This document shows positions 42,219 through 51,639 of a DNA stretch of 64,000 bases, one piece after another. The translations under genes and the position numbers were made by a program. Below the pieces are notes generated by a model. The model had not been told where the DNA came from. It saw only the letters and a list, made by a program, of their open reading frames with translations, and ran no database searches. Source of the stretch: Azonexus sp. (GTDB lineage Bacteria > Pseudomonadota > Gammaproteobacteria > Burkholderiales > Rhodocyclaceae); NCBI GenBank assembly GCA_030696345.1, contig JAUYSK010000027.1:186001-250000 (forward strand), written 5' to 3'. How positions within the stretch are numbered: the stretch's first letter is position 1; the number at the start of each line of letters is the position of its first letter.

Positions 42219-43685
42219 ATGCTTTCAGTCAAGCAGCCCTTCAGCCAACTAGCCAATGGTCAGACCTTGCGCTTGCCCGGCGGCGCGCGCGACGTTGCAT
42301 TGCATGAGCAGCTCTACCGCTACGCGGAGGATCTTGAGCAAAGTATCGAGCGCTGCACAACGCTGGAGAATCAGAACAGGGATTTGCGCGAATCCTGTAC
42401 ATGGCTGGAAGATAGTAGACGGCAGCTTGATGACGTGATTCTGGCTTCGCGCGACATCCATATCATCACCGATCGCGTCGGTACTATTTTGCAATGCAAT
42501 CCAGCCGCTGCAGCACTGGCACCCTTGCAACGCCTCGCTGGCGAAAACCTCGGCGCGTGGGTTTTACCTGCCTATCGTGACAATTTTCACAATCAGCGCA
42601 CCAAGGCTGTCACCGAAAAAAATCAAGGCAACGATGAATGGGAAATGCATCTGCGTCACGCCTCCAATGACACATTTCCATTGATCGTTTCGGCGCTTCT
42701 GCTGCCCCTCTATAAAAACAATCAGGTTCACGGATTGCATTGGGTCCTGCGCAACATTACCTATCTTCGCGAGACCGAGTTCGAGACACGGATAGCCACC
42801 ACTGTTTTCAAAGGTGCAGCCGAAGGCGTCATGATCACCGATACCGAAGGGGGGATTCTGGCTGTGAACCCGGCGTTTACCCAGATCACCGGCTACAGTG
42901 CCGATGAAGCCATCGGACAAAACGCCAGCTTCCTCAGCTCAGGCTTGCAGGACGATGCGTTCTACACCATTTTCTGGAACTCACTGCGCGAAAAAGGCAC
43001 CTGGCAGGGTGAGTTGTATAACCGCAAAAAAAGCGGCGAGATGTATCCGGAATGGCTGACCATCACTGCGGCAAGCGATACTGACGGTCAAATTTTGAGC
43101 TACGTGGCCATATTTTCTGACATTTCCAGACTATCAAGGGCTGAAAAACGTCTGGCTTATCTGGCGCATTACGACACCTTAACCAACTTGCCCAACCGGC
43201 ACCTGTTCCATGAACGTATGACACAAGCACTGGCCAACGCCAAGCGCTCCGGCATTCCCTTCACGCTGATTTTTATCGATCTCGACAAGTTCAAGGAAAT
43301 CAACGATACGCTCGGACACCATAGCGGCGACCGCGTTTTGCAGGAAGCCGGCAAGCGGCTGCTTGGGGTAGTACGCGAGATTGACACGGTCGCCCGCCTC
43401 GGTGGCGACGAGTTCGTCATCATCGCACCGACCCTCAGTGGCGTTGAGGATACAGATCAGTTCTGCCGCAAGGCAATCGAGGCTTTGGCGCAACCGATTG
43501 AAATCGATGGGCAGAAGCTGCTCATCAGCAGCAGCTTTGGTTGCGCTGAATACCCCAGCCATGGCGAGGACGAGGCAATACTGCTCAGAAACGCCGATAA
43601 CGCCATGTATCGAGCCAAGGCGGCAGGTGGCAATGTTCATTTTATTCATGAAGCGGGAAACTCATTTCCGTTAGAAGCCGAGTAG
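42219..43685 (+). CDS. diguanylate cyclase with two PAS domains
   Basis: 488 residues, no membrane helix. The N-terminal 65 residues form a coiled coil (EDLEQSIERCTTLENQNRDLRESC). PAS 1 spans about 70-190 and PAS 2 about 195-315 (GVMITDTEGGILAVNPAFTQITGY, then a PAC motif). The GGDEF domain (about 320-480) has DTLTNLPNRHLFHERM, LIFIDLDKFKEINDTLGHHSGD and the active-site loop RLGGDEFVI near residue 393. The signature is intact, so it should make c-di-GMP from two GTP. A possible allosteric I-site RxxD is visible in VREIDTV. It lies 7 bases after the receiver gene. Confidence 0.93.
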   Translation: MLSVKQPFSQLANGQTLRLPGGARDVALHEQLYRYAEDLEQSIERCTTLENQNRDLRESCTWLEDSRRQLDDVILASRDIHIITDRVGTILQCNPAAAALAPLQRLAGENLGAWVLPAYRDNFHNQRTKAVTEKNQGNDEWEMHLRHASNDTFPLIVSALLLPLYKNNQVHGLHWVLRNITYLRETEFETRIATTVFKGAAEGVMITDTEGGILAVNPAFTQITGYSADEAIGQNASFLSSGLQDDAFYTIFWNSLREKGTWQGELYNRKKSGEMYPEWLTITAASDTDGQILSYVAIFSDISRLSRAEKRLAYLAHYDTLTNLPNRHLFHERMTQALANAKRSGIPFTLIFIDLDKFKEINDTLGHHSGDRVLQEAGKRLLGVVREIDTVARLGGDEFVIIAPTLSGVEDTDQFCRKAIEALAQPIEIDGQKLLISSSFGCAEYPSHGEDEAILLRNADNAMYRAKAAGGNVHFIHEAGNSFPLEAE

Positions 43686-43798
43686 ACATCAATGCGCCAT
43701 AGCTACCGCCCTCTCACTCAGCTTCGATTGGCGGCGCTCTGTCGTCTGCGCCGATCCATCCAGTTGGGCAGCCACCAGGCCGGATTGGAAATCAAGGC

Positions 43799-46700
43799 AT
43801 GAAAACTACCACAGCAAGCAGGAGAAGCTTCTCCACCCTGGCGAGTCACAGTGGCCAGCGCCTGGATGGGCTGGTTCGCAACCTTGCACCGCGTCACATG
43901 GTCGCCTTGCTCGCCACTTGTGTTGCGTTTTTCCTGCTGGTTGGTTTAACCGCATATCAGATTCAGTCCAAGCGAACATTGGATCAGGAGACATTCCGCC
44001 TGACATCAATCAGTCAACTGAAAACATCGCAGATCGAAAGCTGGGTCTCGGAACGTGCGGAAGATGCCAAGGTTATAACCCGGAACCCGGCATTCATTCA
44101 CCTTCTTGACAGCTGGCTGGGCGGGCATGACGACAAGGCGGGTGGTCGCTTGCGGGACTGGCTGGCGCTCGTCAAGGAATCCTATGGGTACGCCTCCATC
44201 GAACTGCTGGATGCCAGGCAGAATCCGCTGATCCTGGTCAGCAAGCCACACAGCGAGATCGGTACGAATCCGGATGTGGACCTGTTTGAACAGGTGCGAA
44301 CGAGTGGCGACACGAAAATGACCGGTATCCAGATGACCGCTGACGGGATCAGTCATTTACATGTCCTTTCGGGTATTCGTGGCCTTGCCGGCAGCACGAA
44401 CGCTGTCCTGAGAATCACCATCGATGCCCAGTTCCACCTGACTCGAATGCTCGATGACTGGGCAAATCCCTTCCGGAGTGGAGAATTGCTGCTATTCCAT
44501 CGCGAAGGCAATCAGATTGTCTATCTCAACCGGAAGGCTCAAACCGACGGACGTACGGACTTTTTGCGCCGCACCATCGACCGGGCTGATCTCCCTGCGG
44601 CGCGTGCCCTGCTCAATGGCGCCGGCATCTATGAAGGGCTCGATTACCGGGATGTGCCGGTTATCGCCGCGGCAAGCCGCGTCAATGGCACGGACTGGAT
44701 GATCATCACCAAGGTTGATCGGGACGAAATTTTCCACGATGTGCAGGCTTTGGGATTGATTACCGGACTACTGACTGCCATCGGTCTTGGTGGCTGCCTG
44801 CTCCTGCTCTCCCTGTTCTGGCGCCAGCAGAACCTGCGCCTGGCCGAATCAACTGAAACCAACGAAAAACTGCAGCAGCACTCTCTGGAAGTCATGTTGG
44901 CAACCCGTGCCAAAAGCATTTTCCTTTCCAACATGAGCCATGAAATACGCACCCCGTTGAACGCCATTGTCGGGCTGACCCATTTGCTGCTTGAGCGCTC
45001 CCCGAAAGGAAGTTGGGAACGCGAAAAACTTGATCAGGTTTCCGGTGCTGCACGCCATTTGCTCTCGGTCATCAATGATGTGCTCGACATCTCGCGCATC
45101 GAGTCGGGCAAGCTGGTCCTTGAAGAAACCGACTTTCTTCTCGACGAGTTGCTACTGGGCAAGGTCTTCAACATGGTCGGCGAGCGAGCCCGGCAGAAGG
45201 GTCTGGAAATTATCCTCGACGTGGACCCGAGCCTGACGGAACCCTTGCGTGGCGACCCATTCCGCCTGGCGCAAGCGCTCCTGAACTACACCGGCAATGC
45301 CATCAAGTTCACCGATACCGGGCGGATCATCATCCGTGCCATGCGGCAAGAAGAAGAGGCAGATGGCTGCATTGTTCGTTTCGAAGTCAGCGACACTGGC
45401 ATTGGCATGACCCAGGCTCAATGTGCCAAAGTCTTTTCAGCCTTTGAACAGGCGGATAGCTCGACAACACGAAAATATGGAGGCTCCGGGCTCGGGCTGG
45501 CCATCACCCGGCGACTGGCAAGTTTGATGGGCGGAGAGGCCGGGGTTGAAACAACTCCGCAGGTAGGCAGCACTTTCTGGTTTACAGCACGTCTGCGCCG
45601 GGGTTCGCCTATCGCCAAACGCCCAAAACCCTTCCTGCGTGGCCGTCATGTGCTGATTGCCGACGATATGCCGGAGGCACGCCACGTGCTGGCCGCCATG
45701 GTACTCGGGCTAGGCATGCGGCCGGAGGAAGTCAGTGACGGAGAGGCCGCGCTCAGCGCGATCAGGCGTGCCGAGCAACAGAACGACCCGTTCGATATAT
45801 TCCTGCTGGACTGGCGGATGCCGGGACTTGATGGCCTCGAGACCCTGCGCCGGATGAATGCGATGTCACTTGAACTCCCGCCGCTGGCCCTGCTGGTGAC
45901 CGCTTATGATGAGCCCCGTCTGCGCGACGAGGCGCTGGCTGCAGGCTTTCAGCGCGTGATGCCAAAACCGCTGACCGCATCGAGTCTGGTCGATACGCTG
46001 TCCGACATTGCCGGACTCCCTGCAATATCATCCGCTAAGCCGCATGCAACAGCCCGGATGCTGCAGGAGCAGGCAATGGGCCGTCGCCTGTTGATCGTCG
46101 AGGACAATCCGGTCAATCGCGAAGTCGTGCTGGAATTGCTTGCTGGCTCCGGCCTCATCATCGATGTCGCGACAGATGGCCTCGAAGCCGTCGAGATGGC
46201 TGCTGGCGCAGGCTATTACGACATGATCCTGATGGACATGCAGATGCCGAAACTGGATGGCCTTGAGGCCACCCGACGAATTCGTGCCATGCCGGACTGG
46301 CGGGACATCCCGATTATCGCGATGACAGCAAATGCCTTCGGTGAAGATCGCGACGCCTGCCTGGCGGCAGGCATGAACGATCACATCGCCAAACCGGTAG
46401 AACCGGAAGTTCTATACGCAACCCTGGCGCTCTGGCTGCCCTCTCAACCATTGCAGAAAGCTCCCGACAACGCACTTTCAGGTAGTTCGCCAGATCTCAG
46501 GCACCTTTCTCCGACACTACCGATCACCTCTTCCCACCTGGACATCAGCCGCATTGCCCAGACGACCAACAATAATCCGGCCGTGATGCAGCGGGTGTTG
46601 AGTCACTTCGTCAATCATCATGAAGGCGACCTCGAGCGGCTCGCAGCCCATCTTGCCGACAACGACTTGCGCGGTGCCTTTCACATCGCGCACACAATCA

Positions 46701-47131
46701 AGGGAAGCGCCGGACAGCTTGGCGCCACGGAACTGCAGCGGCATGCGCAAGCCCTTGAGGCGACATTCCGCAGTGGTTTGTCGGCAGAGCCGGCGGGCAT
46801 CGCCGCCCTTTCCACAGCGCTGGCCGCAACACTCATGGAAGCCCGGGAATGGATCAGGGATAACCCGCAACCCCTGACCGGAAACGAACATCCGGCTAAC
46901 AGCGATGGTTTGCTGAATTCCTTCCGTCAGCTGCACACTTTGCTGACGATGGTCGACGGGCAGGCGCTTAGCGTTGCCGAAGATCTGGCAGGTAATCTGC
47001 CTGCCACACTCTCTGCTGAAACGCGTGGCAAATTCCTCTCCGCCCTGGACAGCATGCGCAATTTTGACCTTGAGGGCGCCGCCAAGAAGCTGGAATTACT
47101 GCTCCCCGAACTGGAAACAGAATTGTCATGA
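43799..47131 (+). CDS. hybrid sensor histidine kinase (Cache, HisKA, HATPase, REC, REC, HPt)
   Basis: 1110 residues. Membrane helices near 38-58 and 315-342 enclose a periplasmic Cache-like domain. Phosphorylation sites can be followed along the chain: His near 381 in NMSHEIRTPLNAIVG; ATP-binding GNAIKFTDTG and GSGLGLAITRRL; receiver 1 with Asp near 669 in FLLDWRMPGLDG; receiver 2 with Asp near 811 in ILMDMQMPKLDGLEA; and an HPt domain with His near 963 in HIAHTIKGSAGQLGA. This is a complete phosphorelay in one chain. It overlaps the REC-HD-GYP gene by 4 bases, its most likely output. Confidence 0.94.
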   Translation: MKTTTASRRSFSTLASHSGQRLDGLVRNLAPRHMVALLATCVAFFLLVGLTAYQIQSKRTLDQETFRLTSISQLKTSQIESWVSERAEDAKVITRNPAFIHLLDSWLGGHDDKAGGRLRDWLALVKESYGYASIELLDARQNPLILVSKPHSEIGTNPDVDLFEQVRTSGDTKMTGIQMTADGISHLHVLSGIRGLAGSTNAVLRITIDAQFHLTRMLDDWANPFRSGELLLFHREGNQIVYLNRKAQTDGRTDFLRRTIDRADLPAARALLNGAGIYEGLDYRDVPVIAAASRVNGTDWMIITKVDRDEIFHDVQALGLITGLLTAIGLGGCLLLLSLFWRQQNLRLAESTETNEKLQQHSLEVMLATRAKSIFLSNMSHEIRTPLNAIVGLTHLLLERSPKGSWEREKLDQVSGAARHLLSVINDVLDISRIESGKLVLEETDFLLDELLLGKVFNMVGERARQKGLEIILDVDPSLTEPLRGDPFRLAQALLNYTGNAIKFTDTGRIIIRAMRQEEEADGCIVRFEVSDTGIGMTQAQCAKVFSAFEQADSSTTRKYGGSGLGLAITRRLASLMGGEAGVETTPQVGSTFWFTARLRRGSPIAKRPKPFLRGRHVLIADDMPEARHVLAAMVLGLGMRPEEVSDGEAALSAIRRAEQQNDPFDIFLLDWRMPGLDGLETLRRMNAMSLELPPLALLVTAYDEPRLRDEALAAGFQRVMPKPLTASSLVDTLSDIAGLPAISSAKPHATARMLQEQAMGRRLLIVEDNPVNREVVLELLAGSGLIIDVATDGLEAVEMAAGAGYYDMILMDMQMPKLDGLEATRRIRAMPDWRDIPIIAMTANAFGEDRDACLAAGMNDHIAKPVEPEVLYATLALWLPSQPLQKAPDNALSGSSPDLRHLSPTLPITSSHLDISRIAQTTNNNPAVMQRVLSHFVNHHEGDLERLAAHLADNDLRGAFHIAHTIKGSAGQLGATELQRHAQALEATFRSGLSAEPAGIAALSTALAATLMEAREWIRDNPQPLTGNEHPANSDGLLNSFRQLHTLLTMVDGQALSVAEDLAGNLPATLSAETRGKFLSALDSMRNFDLEGAAKKLELLLPELETELS

Positions 47132-48279
47132 AGGAATTACTTGTTGCCGACAAGGCAGACGTCCTCGTTGTGGACGACCAGGCAGAGAACCTGCATTTGC
47201 TGGTCAGCCTGCTCTCGCCACATTACAACGTGCATCCGTTTGTCGATGGCCATGCCATGCTGCGTTACATCAATGCCGGCAAACCGACCGATCTGATCCT
47301 GCTCGACGTCGTCATGCCTTCACTTGATGGCTATGAGCTCTGTCACATGTTGCGCGCCATGCCCGAGCTTCAGGATGTGCCCATTGTCTTTCTTACCGCA
47401 CTCGACTCGATGGAGGACGAGGCACACGGCCTTGCCCTCGGTGCGGTGGACTATATCTCGAAGCCATTTTCCCCACCCATCGTGCTGGCTCGGGTTGCCA
47501 ACCATGTCAGCCTGGGTCGAGCCTTGCGCCTGATCGTCAATCAGAACGACATGCTTGACCACCGGGTTGCCGAACGCACTGCCCAGCTTGCCCAACGCAA
47601 TCTCGAATTGCAGGCAGCGATCAAGCAAGTTGCAACCACGCAGGACGTCACGATCATGGCGTTTTCCGCCCTGGCCGAAACCCGCGATAACGAAACCGGA
47701 CGGCACCTGCGTCGTACCCAGAACTACATTCGCGAACTGGCGCTGGAACTGCGCAAGAATTCGCTTTACGCGTCGGTGCTGGACGATGAAACGATCGAGC
47801 TGATCTATAAGTCCGCCCCGCTGCACGATATCGGCAAGGTTGCCATTCCGGACCACATCCTGCTTAAAACCGGGCGCCTCGACCCTGACGAGTTCGAAAT
47901 CATGAAAACCCACGCCGACCACGGACGACGGGCCATCGCCGCAGCGGAAGCGAATCTGGATGAATCCAATTCCTTCCTTCAGCTCGCCCGGGAGATCGCC
48001 TACGGCCACCATGAAAAATGGGATGGCAGCGGTTACCCCAACCGGATTGCCGGCGCAGAGATACCACTACCGGCGCGCCTGATGGCCGTCGCGGATGTTT
48101 ACGATGCATTGACCAGTCGCCGCGTTTACAAGGCATCAATGCCGCATGAAAAAGCGGCAAGTATCATTACAGAAGGACGTGGCACGCACTTTGAGCCGGC
48201 AATCGTTGATGCCTTCATCAGTATCGAAAGCACGTTTTTGGAGATTGCCGGGCGATATGACGATGGTGAGCCAGAATGA
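47128..48279 (+). CDS. REC-HD-GYP c-di-GMP phosphodiesterase (RpfG type)
   Basis: 383 residues. The receiver domain (about 10-130) has LVVDDQAENLHLL, Asp near 58 in LILLDVVMPSLDGYEL and Lys in YISKPFSP. After a coiled-coil linker (AQLAQRNLELQAAIKQV), the HD-GYP domain (about 180-375) has the metal-binding HDIGKVAIPDHILLK and the signature HHEKWDGSGYP. The domain should hydrolyse c-di-GMP, controlled by phosphorylation. Translation is coupled to the hybrid kinase, so the two form one phosphorelay. Confidence 0.94.
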   Translation: MKELLVADKADVLVVDDQAENLHLLVSLLSPHYNVHPFVDGHAMLRYINAGKPTDLILLDVVMPSLDGYELCHMLRAMPELQDVPIVFLTALDSMEDEAHGLALGAVDYISKPFSPPIVLARVANHVSLGRALRLIVNQNDMLDHRVAERTAQLAQRNLELQAAIKQVATTQDVTIMAFSALAETRDNETGRHLRRTQNYIRELALELRKNSLYASVLDDETIELIYKSAPLHDIGKVAIPDHILLKTGRLDPDEFEIMKTHADHGRRAIAAAEANLDESNSFLQLAREIAYGHHEKWDGSGYPNRIAGAEIPLPARLMAVADVYDALTSRRVYKASMPHEKAASIITEGRGTHFEPAIVDAFISIESTFLEIAGRYDDGEPE

Positions 48280-48323
48280 TATCGCCATTGATTAATTTGG
48301 CATATTCTGCAAGCTGCTTCACG

Positions 48324-48356
48324 AATTTCGCCGTTTTTTTGGCGTTGACCGCAGCA
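48324..48356 (-). repeat. dispersed uptake-signal-like repeat, copy 6
   Basis: Reverse-strand TGCTGCGGTCAAC at 48344-48356 followed, in reverse direction, by AAAAAAA (48334-48340) and AAATT (48324-48328). It lies between the HD-GYP gene and the small 108-aa gene. Confidence 0.8.
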
Positions 48357-48388
48357 CTCGCCAACAGGCAAGAATTGAGGAGCACCGC

Positions 48389-48715
48389 ATGAGAACTCGA
48401 ACCCAATACCTTCCGATCATCGAGGCTGAAGCCGGCATGATGCTGGCTGCGGCGCTCATGGTCGTGAAGCATGGCCATCTGCGTCTTTCACTGCCGGCTG
48501 GTCATGTGCTGACGCCAGACAACCTGCATCAGATGACCGCCCACCAGACCGAATTCATTTTCATCGCGGAACCAGATACGCGCAGCGACGAGCAAGTGGC
48601 CATCGATACCGCGCAGGTCGCCCATCGGGTCATGGAAATTTTCGTCGGTGCCGATCTGAGCGACCCCACGATGTCGGCATTGTTTGATCAGATACTCGCC
48701 TACAGGAACTCCTGA
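48389..48715 (+). CDS. small conserved protein next to HDOD gene
   Basis: 108 residues, soluble. The central LRLSLPAGHVLTPDNLHQM resembles the 'LPAG..LT..' motif found at the N-termini of HD-GYP/HDOD-linked proteins, but no full domain can be named. It lies 2 bases before the HDOD gene, so it is almost certainly co-expressed with it, perhaps as a binding partner or split regulatory domain. That role is inference. Confidence 0.7.
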   Translation: MRTRTQYLPIIEAEAGMMLAAALMVVKHGHLRLSLPAGHVLTPDNLHQMTAHQTEFIFIAEPDTRSDEQVAIDTAQVAHRVMEIFVGADLSDPTMSALFDQILAYRNS

Positions 48716-48717
48716 CC

Positions 48718-49575
48718 ATGACAGTTCAGATTACCCGGGACGAAGTTATTTCCCACGCAACCGGATTGCCCAGCTTTCCACGCATCGTCACCGAAATTCT
48801 TGCATCGCTTGATGACCCTGAGACCAATCTTAATGTCTTGAGCGACTACATAACTCACGATCCGCTGATTGCTGCCCGGGTGCTGTCTTTTGCCAACCGT
48901 GCCGCCGAACGCACGCGCAGCATGGGGACAGTTCGTGATATTTACACGGCAACATCGCTGATCGGGATGGGGCGCATTCGGGAAATTGCTCTGGTCAGCA
49001 GCCTTGGTCATTTTATCGACACCTGCTTGCCAGAAGGTACGCCGGCCTCGTATTGGCACCATAGCGTTGCCGTTGGTATCTGTGCTCAGGAACTGGCTAT
49101 ACATATCGACGCTTCGATGTCATCCGATAGCGCACTGATTGCGGGGTTGTTGCACGATATCGGGCAGCTCTGGTTCTACCGTTTTCATCGGGAGGCCTAC
49201 AAGCCTGCCAAAAACAAAGCACTCACCGAGGCTATCGGCATCGAAACCGTGGAACGTGAACAATTTTCCACCGACCATTCTCAAGTTGGTGCCTGGCTGG
49301 CTGAGAATTGGGGGCTGCCGCCCAGCATCAATGCCGCCATCGCACATCACCATGCACCGGATGCCGCCCTGGACGATCTGCTGGTGCCGGTGGTCGGTAT
49401 CGCCGAAGTACTTTCCAATGCACTTGACCTGACCTCGCGTGCCGAAAACCAGGTGACTCAAGTTTCCACCGGGGCCTGCAAAAGGCTTGGCCTGGTATTT
49501 GATAGTGGGATTCAACCACTGTTCGGTCGCATCGAAGCCCGTAGCCGGCATGCCAATTCGATGTTTTCCAACTGA
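48718..49575 (+). CDS. HDOD-domain protein
   Basis: 285 residues. The HDOD domain covers most of the chain: LPSFPRIVTEILASLDDPETNLNVLSDYITHDPLIAARVLSFANRA is the canonical start, LIAGLLHDIGQLWFYRF the degenerate HD region and WGLPPSINAAIAHHHAP the later helix. HDOD domains resemble HD phosphohydrolases but often lack the catalytic metal residues; they act in signalling and c-di-GMP networks. Here HD and HH pairs are partly kept (HDIG), so residual activity cannot be excluded. Co-transcribed with the upstream small gene and placed between phosphorelay and kinase genes. Confidence 0.88.
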   Translation: MTVQITRDEVISHATGLPSFPRIVTEILASLDDPETNLNVLSDYITHDPLIAARVLSFANRAAERTRSMGTVRDIYTATSLIGMGRIREIALVSSLGHFIDTCLPEGTPASYWHHSVAVGICAQELAIHIDASMSSDSALIAGLLHDIGQLWFYRFHREAYKPAKNKALTEAIGIETVEREQFSTDHSQVGAWLAENWGLPPSINAAIAHHHAPDAALDDLLVPVVGIAEVLSNALDLTSRAENQVTQVSTGACKRLGLVFDSGIQPLFGRIEARSRHANSMFSN

Positions 49576-49607
49576 TCGCCACCCTCACTTAACCTGCAAC
49601 CGAATAC

Positions 49608-51602
49608 ATGAAACGTTCAAGTTCAGTTCTGCGCAGTCAAATCTTCTTGATCGTTGGCCTCAGCATCGTGCTGGTTTGGGCCGCTGCTGCCTATGAGCTG
49701 TATCGCAGTCGCCAGAATCACCTGCATGGGGCCGAAGTCAGAACAGTGGTTCAAGCCCATGTCTTCGCCGAGTACTCGCGCTCCACCATCAAGCGTATCA
49801 ATGAGTTCATCCTTGACCTTCGCCCAGAGTGGACAGGAGACTGGAAATCTTTCTCCAACTCAGTGCAGCGCCGACAAGAAAATATTGATGATCTGACTTT
49901 CCAGGTGGCAATCATCGATCGTGATGGCATCCTTGCCTACTCAAACCTGGCCAAACCGACTGATCGCACGGACTTGAGCCAGCGTGAACACTTCAAAGTC
50001 CATCAAGAGGCTGGCAATGCCGATCGACTCTTCATCAGCCGACCACTCAAGGGAAAAGTTTCGGGCAAATGGTCGATCCAGATCACCCGCCCTATCCTCA
50101 AGAATGGAAAATTCGATGGCGTCCTTGTCGTATCGGTCAGCCCGGAACAATTCGCCAGCTTCGCCGAGAAGCTTCGTATTGCTCAGGGCAGCTCGTTGAC
50201 GGTGGTTCGCAACACCGGTGAAATCATGGCTCGCTACCCGGCAATCGAATCAAGTCTTGGGAAATTAATTGAGGGCAGGCCATTTCTTCGCAGTGACGAA
50301 GCGGATTCCGGCAATTACAGCATCGCCGCCACAGTCGATGGCAAGGAACGCATCTTTGGTTACTACCGGTTGCCCGAATACGGCATGAATTTCGTGCTGG
50401 GTGAAGCGGAGAATGATGTACTGGTGCCCTATTTTTCACATCGAAGAACCGTGATTCTGGGCGCGATAGCCGTCAGCATCCTGGCGCTCTCTTTGTTCTT
50501 CATGCTGTTCCGCTCGCTTTCGACACTCGAAAGCGTCCAGCGCCAGCTGGATGCAATTTTCTCCTTGAGTCCCGATGGCTTTGTGTCATTCGACGCCGAG
50601 CACCGCGTCAAGTACATCAGCCCGACATTCAGTCGCATGACGGGCCTGGAGGAGAGTGATATTGCCGGGCTGGACGAAGATGCTTTCGCCGATCGTTTGG
50701 CAAAATTGTGCGTCGAGAACGCCCGGTCTTTCAGCATTGCAAGCATGCGTGCAGCGCACAATACCGGCAACGGCGAAGACAATAGCGGCTCCCGCCAACT
50801 GATTGAACTGGCGAGCGCCGGCAAACGGGTGCTTGAAGTCGGCCTCCGCCTGTCGGAAGCAAAAATGGTCTCGCAGATTCTCTACTTCCGGGATGTCACG
50901 CACGAAACAGAAGTCGACCGGCTGAAGAGTGAATTCCTGTCAACGGCGGCCCACGAATTGCGGACCCCGATGGCCAGCATCTTTGGCTATTCCGAGCTGA
51001 TGCTGTCGCAGGAGTTTCCCGAGGAGGAGCGGCACGAACTGCTCGGCATCATTCATCGCCAATCAGAACTGATGGTGTCGATCATCAATGAACTGCTTGA
51101 CCTCGTTCGCATCGAGGAACGCCGGGGAAAGGACTTCAACCTGTCCCGCATTGAGGCCGGCGAATTGCTGCGTGAAATTATTGCCAACTTCAAGACGATT
51201 GACGGCACTACCCCACCGGCGGCGCCTTCGCCTGAAAGCCAGCATTGGCTGCGGGTCGACCGCAAGAAACTGACGCAGGCCGTCACCAACGTGCTTTCAA
51301 ATGCCTACAAATATTCGCCCAACGGTGGTGCCGTAGAAATCGAACTGCTTGAGGCAAGCGATGAGGAACATTCGGGACAAATCGGCATTCGCATTACCGA
51401 CCACGGCATCGGCATGACGCCGGAACAACTCGCCCGGGTCTGCGAACGCTTCTATCGTGCCGACACATCAGGCAAAATTCCCGGCACAGGACTGGGCATG
51501 AGCATCGTCAAGGAAATTATCGAACTGCATGGCGGCAAGGTCAGCCTGGGCAGCAAAATGGGCAGCGGAACGTCGGTGACACTCTGGATTCCAAAAACCT
51601 GA
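49608..51602 (+). CDS. membrane sensor histidine kinase (Cache, PAS, HisKA, HATPase)
   Basis: 664 residues. Helices near 10-30 and 280-300 enclose a periplasmic Cache domain of the dCache_1 look (VAIIDRDGILAYSNLAKPTDRTDLSQREHF). A PAS domain (about 305-420) and HisKA with the His in TAAHELRTPMASIFGYSE (near 450) follow. The HATPase domain has NAYKYSPNGG, DHGIGM and GTGLGMSIVKEIIELHGG. The kinase core is very close to that of the kinase at 31873, so the two arose by duplication. The next gene on the same strand (37 bases later) is an HTH-REC regulator, its likely partner. Confidence 0.93.
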   Translation: MKRSSSVLRSQIFLIVGLSIVLVWAAAAYELYRSRQNHLHGAEVRTVVQAHVFAEYSRSTIKRINEFILDLRPEWTGDWKSFSNSVQRRQENIDDLTFQVAIIDRDGILAYSNLAKPTDRTDLSQREHFKVHQEAGNADRLFISRPLKGKVSGKWSIQITRPILKNGKFDGVLVVSVSPEQFASFAEKLRIAQGSSLTVVRNTGEIMARYPAIESSLGKLIEGRPFLRSDEADSGNYSIAATVDGKERIFGYYRLPEYGMNFVLGEAENDVLVPYFSHRRTVILGAIAVSILALSLFFMLFRSLSTLESVQRQLDAIFSLSPDGFVSFDAEHRVKYISPTFSRMTGLEESDIAGLDEDAFADRLAKLCVENARSFSIASMRAAHNTGNGEDNSGSRQLIELASAGKRVLEVGLRLSEAKMVSQILYFRDVTHETEVDRLKSEFLSTAAHELRTPMASIFGYSELMLSQEFPEEERHELLGIIHRQSELMVSIINELLDLVRIEERRGKDFNLSRIEAGELLREIIANFKTIDGTTPPAAPSPESQHWLRVDRKKLTQAVTNVLSNAYKYSPNGGAVEIELLEASDEEHSGQIGIRITDHGIGMTPEQLARVCERFYRADTSGKIPGTGLGMSIVKEIIELHGGKVSLGSKMGSGTSVTLWIPKT

Positions 51603-51639
51603 CGCACCAAATTTTGATTGATGATGTAAAATTGAAACC

